Origin: Zoroaster sp. YZ-2022 | Lineage: Eukaryota > Echinodermata > Asteroidea > Forcipulatida > Zoroasteridae | DNA: 64,000 nt | Assembly: GCA_029582265.1 (NCBI GenBank) | Contig: CM055820.1 | Span: 16,946,485-17,010,484 of the forward strand | Direction: 5' to 3' | In this document: positions 60,701 through 64,000 of the stretch, in pieces | How the letters are laid out: every line of letters starts with the position of its first letter | How positions within the stretch are numbered: the stretch's first letter is position 1 | Made by a program: the position numbers and the translations under genes | Notes under the pieces: generated by a model | The model's input: only the letters and a program-made list of their open reading frames with translations | Database searches by the model: none | Told to the model about the DNA's origin: nothing

Positions 60701-63700
60701 GCCCTTTGTTCTACACTACTAACCCCTACAAGACAAGTTAGTCACTACAGTCTGAGCGGTTCTCTGCATTGCTACTGTAGGTGCCCTCTCCTTGTGAAGT
60801 GTGTAGAAATAAAGTGTTAGTTGGCTTACAGAGTATATGTTGATGAAGATCGTGCATCTCAGCATTTTGTGAGTGGTGTGTTTTGTGAGGAGGGCGGAGT
60901 GATAGGGGTCAACCGTTTCTTACCGTAAAATGGTTGACGATGACAATCAGGACTGAATGCCTAGAGTATGAGGGAAGAGATAAATGACAGCATGGCAAAG
61001 AGGGTGTGAATACAAGAAGAGGTATGTAGGGTATTGGGTATTGAGTATCGAGTATTGGGTATCGGGTATCGGGTATCGGGTATAGGGCATAGGGCATAGG
61101 GTATAGGGGTGTTGTGGGAATGGGATGAGGTCGGGTGGGTGTTGCTGGGTTGAGTAAGCATTGGTAGGGTAGGTGGTTTGGGTGGGTTTGGGTTAGGTGA
61201 GGGTGGGATTGGGCAAGAGTGGGTAGAGTGGAGGTTGGGTGTGTGTGGAGGTTGGGTGGGTTTGGGTAGGTATGGTAGGGTGAGGGATGGGTGGGTGGGT
61301 GAGGGTTGGGTAGGGTAGGATGAGGTGGGATGAGGTGAGGAGGGTTGGGTAGGATGAGGTGGGAAGAGGTGAGGGGTGTGGGTACGGGTGAGGTTGGGTA
61401 GGTGTGGGTGGGATGGGTGGGTGAACCACACCATGATGCTGGGCTGTTGGTTCGAGCAAGTATTCCTCTTTGTTTCCATGGAGACGGTACAAGATCAGGA
61501 GATAAAACTGATGTCAGGGAGCCATACTGTAACAGGGTTAAGATTATCCTGCCTATTTTTATATGATATTATCAATTCTCATAACATAATTTTAAAACGG
61601 TTCTTACAAATTTTATATGTGTCTATATATAATTCACCAACATCGTATGATGTAGATTGCCATTTGATTCGCCAAAGTATTCATTTGATAACTTGTGGAA
61701 ATACACCTCGGCAGACTGAACTGAAAACTGCCATCATTTCAACGTTTCCAACTATAACTAACAAATTACAAATGCACATGCATTCAATCACAAAGTGGCA
61801 AAGGTTAATAAACATGTTCACTGACTCAACCGCACACATCAAAAAAAAAAATTAAAACCACAAGAAATGACAAGAAACATCTGGAGAAATACATGATCAA
61901 AACACACTCATTCTTTTTCTATCAAAACTATCAAAACAGCGCAGTAATTTGCAACTATCAGACTCGGCTCTGTACTAGAATGGTATGCAGAGGATAGCGA
62001 CTAGACTAAACAATCTTGCAGGGGTGGCTCACACTGTGATTGCCATGGCGATGACATAACTTACATGTAATTCTTTCATTGCAATGTCCCATGTTCAGAC
62101 TATCTTACACAGAGCAGAACAAAGTGGAGAACAAATAATTGACACAGGGCACAAGAAAAATTTGACAAGTAGGGAAAATATCAATGAACAAGTTGCCGCC
62201 CCCCCCTCACAATTTCCTTTTTTTAGCTTTACACTCGTGGCATGGCTGATATCAAAGTGTTTTGTAATACATTCTTAATCCCACCCAGAATGACATACAT
62301 CGGTCTTTCAGTCCCACGCTTTTTTTCAAAAAACATTCTCTTTAAATTCTTCCCACCTCGAAAATAGTAAATGTCCTTTTTGTCTTCTTCAAAAGGTTTT
62401 GCCGGGCTTTAATACTAGTTTGGGAAATCCTTGGTTTATCATTAAGATATTTGTTGTTGTTGTAAGATATCATTGACAGACTTCACACTGACTCGAGCTT
62501 CGTGTAAAAGAAAAAACTGCAGACGCATTCTGTGTTATTTTCACAATACAACAATCAAATACTTTGTTAGTCGGCGGCGTGTGGCTACAAAATAAAACCA
62601 AAAATGCAGGATTTTTTTTCACAGGATATACAAAAAATGGCTGCACAGCACAGGATTAAGTTTGTAAATGTAAATCCTTTGGACCGGCAATATCAAACTA
62701 CAACAGTGTTGGAGCGAAGGCCTTGACCCTCAAGGCCAAGACCCTCAAGGCCAAGGCCGGAACCCTCAAGGCCAAGGCCACGATTATTATTATTATAAAA
62801 CAAAATTTGACAAAGTAAAATGTTAGTTTCTTTTAGTTTCTTTGTTATGTTACATGTGTACCAGCGATATGTAAAGATTTGACTTGTTTTATAATAATAT
62901 GGATGTCTTTTTGCCATTGCTCTCTCTGTCGGCGTATTTAATTTGTTGCTTAATGTTGTCTTTTCCGTTCTTTTCCGTCCTAACTTGCTTCAGCGGCCCT
63001 CCAGTGGTGTAACGGGGCAGGGAGGGGGGTGGGGGTGTAAAGAGGTATATAATGTTTAGTGGGTTTCTTGTGGTAGGATGGCCTTGTAGAGGTGCTGGTC
63101 ACCTGTTCTATCTTACCACTCACTGGCTTTGCTTTAAATGAATTTTTGTGTATTTGTAGTTTATTAGGGTTTGGTTTTATATTTAATTGATGTAATCTGA
63201 TTGCCAGTGTAAAATGTAATAAAATAAATAAAATAAAATAATAATAATAATAATCGTGGCCGTGGTCTTGGCTTTGGCCTTGAGGGTCCCGGCCTTCGCT
63301 CCAACAATGAACTACAATTTTGTTTTGTACTGTTTAATGGGGTTTGTCTTGCGACAGAGGAGAGATGACATCACTTTTTTAATCCAACTTCATTGGGCTG
63401 CCTATCAAACAGATGAAATTACTAAGGTAACATTTGTGCTTAGCATTTTACTCTGGTTACCAGCCGAAATTCTAATTGACATATGTTACTTTTAAGTAAG
63501 ACTAATTGCGGTGACATCATGTGGAATCTCAATTGAGTAGTAATTAGTTCTGAAAAGAACTGGGGGTACAACTCGACGTTTCGATCAGTATGCTCTGATC
63601 GTCCTCAGGAGAATATGTTACTTTTAACCGATTGTCAGCATCCCTGAATCCAGCCCCGGTCATATGGGTTCCTGGTCACTATTATTCTGAACCATTCAGT

Positions 63701-63912
63701 GTATAGAATAGATCCAGCTGTTTCCCCCCATCCCCAGATATCTGACACAATTGATCAAAATAAGTGTATTACCAACCTGAGGCCGGTGGTAGTCCGGTCC
63801 GTCTCAGCAGCAGTTTGACCATCCGTCCCCCTCGCCTGATTGTCTCGATAGCCTCAGAGTGTAACATACCGTCGGTGCTGACATTATTGATCTCGATAAT
63901 CTGATCGCCAAT
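57779..63912 (-). CDS. MAGI: MAGI-like PDZ scaffold protein, last two coding exons
   Basis: The right-hand exon, 63912-63777, encodes the second half of a PDZ domain (IGDQIIEINNVSTDGMLHSE, AIETIRRGGRMVKLLLRRTG) most like the C-terminal PDZ domains of MAGI proteins, which hold junctional receptors at membranes. It ends in phase 1 (CCTCAG|GTTGGT). The exon at 57990-57779 starts after a good acceptor (TTTTATCAG) in the matching phase and gives DGPRGGMFKNAPMTVSNSSL, then a run of about ten histidines, and ends EEKFDTSWSYRSLPRGMRY and stop. Joining the two is an inference from phase and order; a small exon between them is possible. The 5' part lies beyond the right edge. Another multi-PDZ protein is the main alternative. 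The intron holds a hAT element and a long G-rich minisatellite. Confidence 0.68.
61015..61435 (+). repeat. G-rich, strand-asymmetric minisatellite
   Basis: It starts as GGGTATCGGGTATCGGGTAT-type heptamers, passes through GGGCATAGGGCATAGGG, and becomes irregular GGGTGGGTTTGGGTTAGG. C is almost absent from the plus strand over 400 bp. Many GGG runs with short spacers could form G-quadruplexes. It lies in the MAGI-like intron, so transcripts carry the C-rich strand. Confidence 0.93.
62704..63309. mobile_element. Non-autonomous hAT element, 606 bp, with exact 8-bp target duplication
   Basis: It starts CAGTGTTGGAGCGAAGGCC and ends GGCCTTCGCTCCAACAATG, inverted with one mismatch. AACTACAA flanks it at 62696-62703 and 63310-63317. 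Subterminal CTCAAGGCCAAGGCC-type repeats occur at both sides, followed by ATT/AAT tracts. CA(G/T)TG ends plus an 8-bp duplication fit hAT. No transposase coding region. Confidence 0.93.
63495..63612 (-). repeat. Penelope-like hairpin repeat, copy 11
   Basis: Plus strand has ACTAATTGCGGTGACATCAT, AATTAGTTCTGAAAAGAACT, and ACGTTTCGATCAGTATGCTC then TGATCGTCCTCAG. It lies 165 bp from the PDZ exon donor. Confidence 0.82.
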
Positions 63913-64000
63913 CTGTGACAGGAAAACAAAAAATGCAATTTGTCGATCATGAAGTAATCCACGCCATGCATGATCGGTTGCGGACCCTTTTTTCTAGTTT

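Noticed and set aside
60961..61492. Pro/His/Thr-rich minus-strand frame of 172 codons
   Set aside because: It is the reverse of the G-rich minisatellite; low complexity alone explains the lack of stops.

Overview
This is nuclear DNA of an animal. Genes are split into many short exons with mostly GT-AG borders, introns are long and AT-rich, and dispersed repeats are dense. The proteins are of general metazoan type. The SINE, MITE and Penelope-like repeats look like those of invertebrate deuterostomes. I would guess an echinoderm, but that is an inference from repeat style and not a proof.

Five spliced genes and one intronless gene could be rebuilt exon by exon, and reading phase was checked at every junction of the complete models. 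From left to right: (1) 788-1495, minus: an intronless protein with two KCTD-type T1/BTB domains, with decayed T1 copies just downstream. (2) 2360-11538, minus: a CNBD2-like cyclic-nucleotide-binding protein, 11 exons found, 3' end not found. (3) 19947-23120, minus: DCPS, the scavenger mRNA decapping enzyme, complete in 4 exons and 338 aa. (4) 24162-37378, plus: ZMYND10, a dynein-arm assembly factor with a C-terminal MYND zinc finger, complete in 11 exons and 456 aa. DCPS and ZMYND10 are head to head, about 1 kb apart. (5) 40771-48676, plus: an AGPAT1/2-like lysophosphatidic acid acyltransferase, complete in 6 exons and 282 aa. (6) 57779-63912, minus: the last two coding exons of a MAGI-like multi-PDZ scaffold that starts beyond the right edge.

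The genes do not form an operon or one pathway. CNBD2 and ZMYND10 are both linked to sperm or cilia in other animals, but nothing here shows co-regulation except the DCPS/ZMYND10 divergent promoter.

Most remaining sequence is mobile DNA. Families seen more than once are: a tRNA-derived SINE with an (ATT)n tail; a palindromic TTAA-bounded MITE of about 220 bp; a 330-420 bp foldback element with long inverted ends; a Penelope-like hairpin repeat carrying a hammerhead-like motif; and a TTAACCAGTTC-ended MITE. Single elements include two hAT-type insertions with exact 8-bp target duplications, a 22-bp perfect TIR element, a CR1/L2-like LINE 3' end, and several tandem duplications and minisatellites. 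A broken copy of an unnamed protein family lies at 12435-12992. I found no CRISPR array, rRNA, functional tRNA or clearly new multi-gene system.
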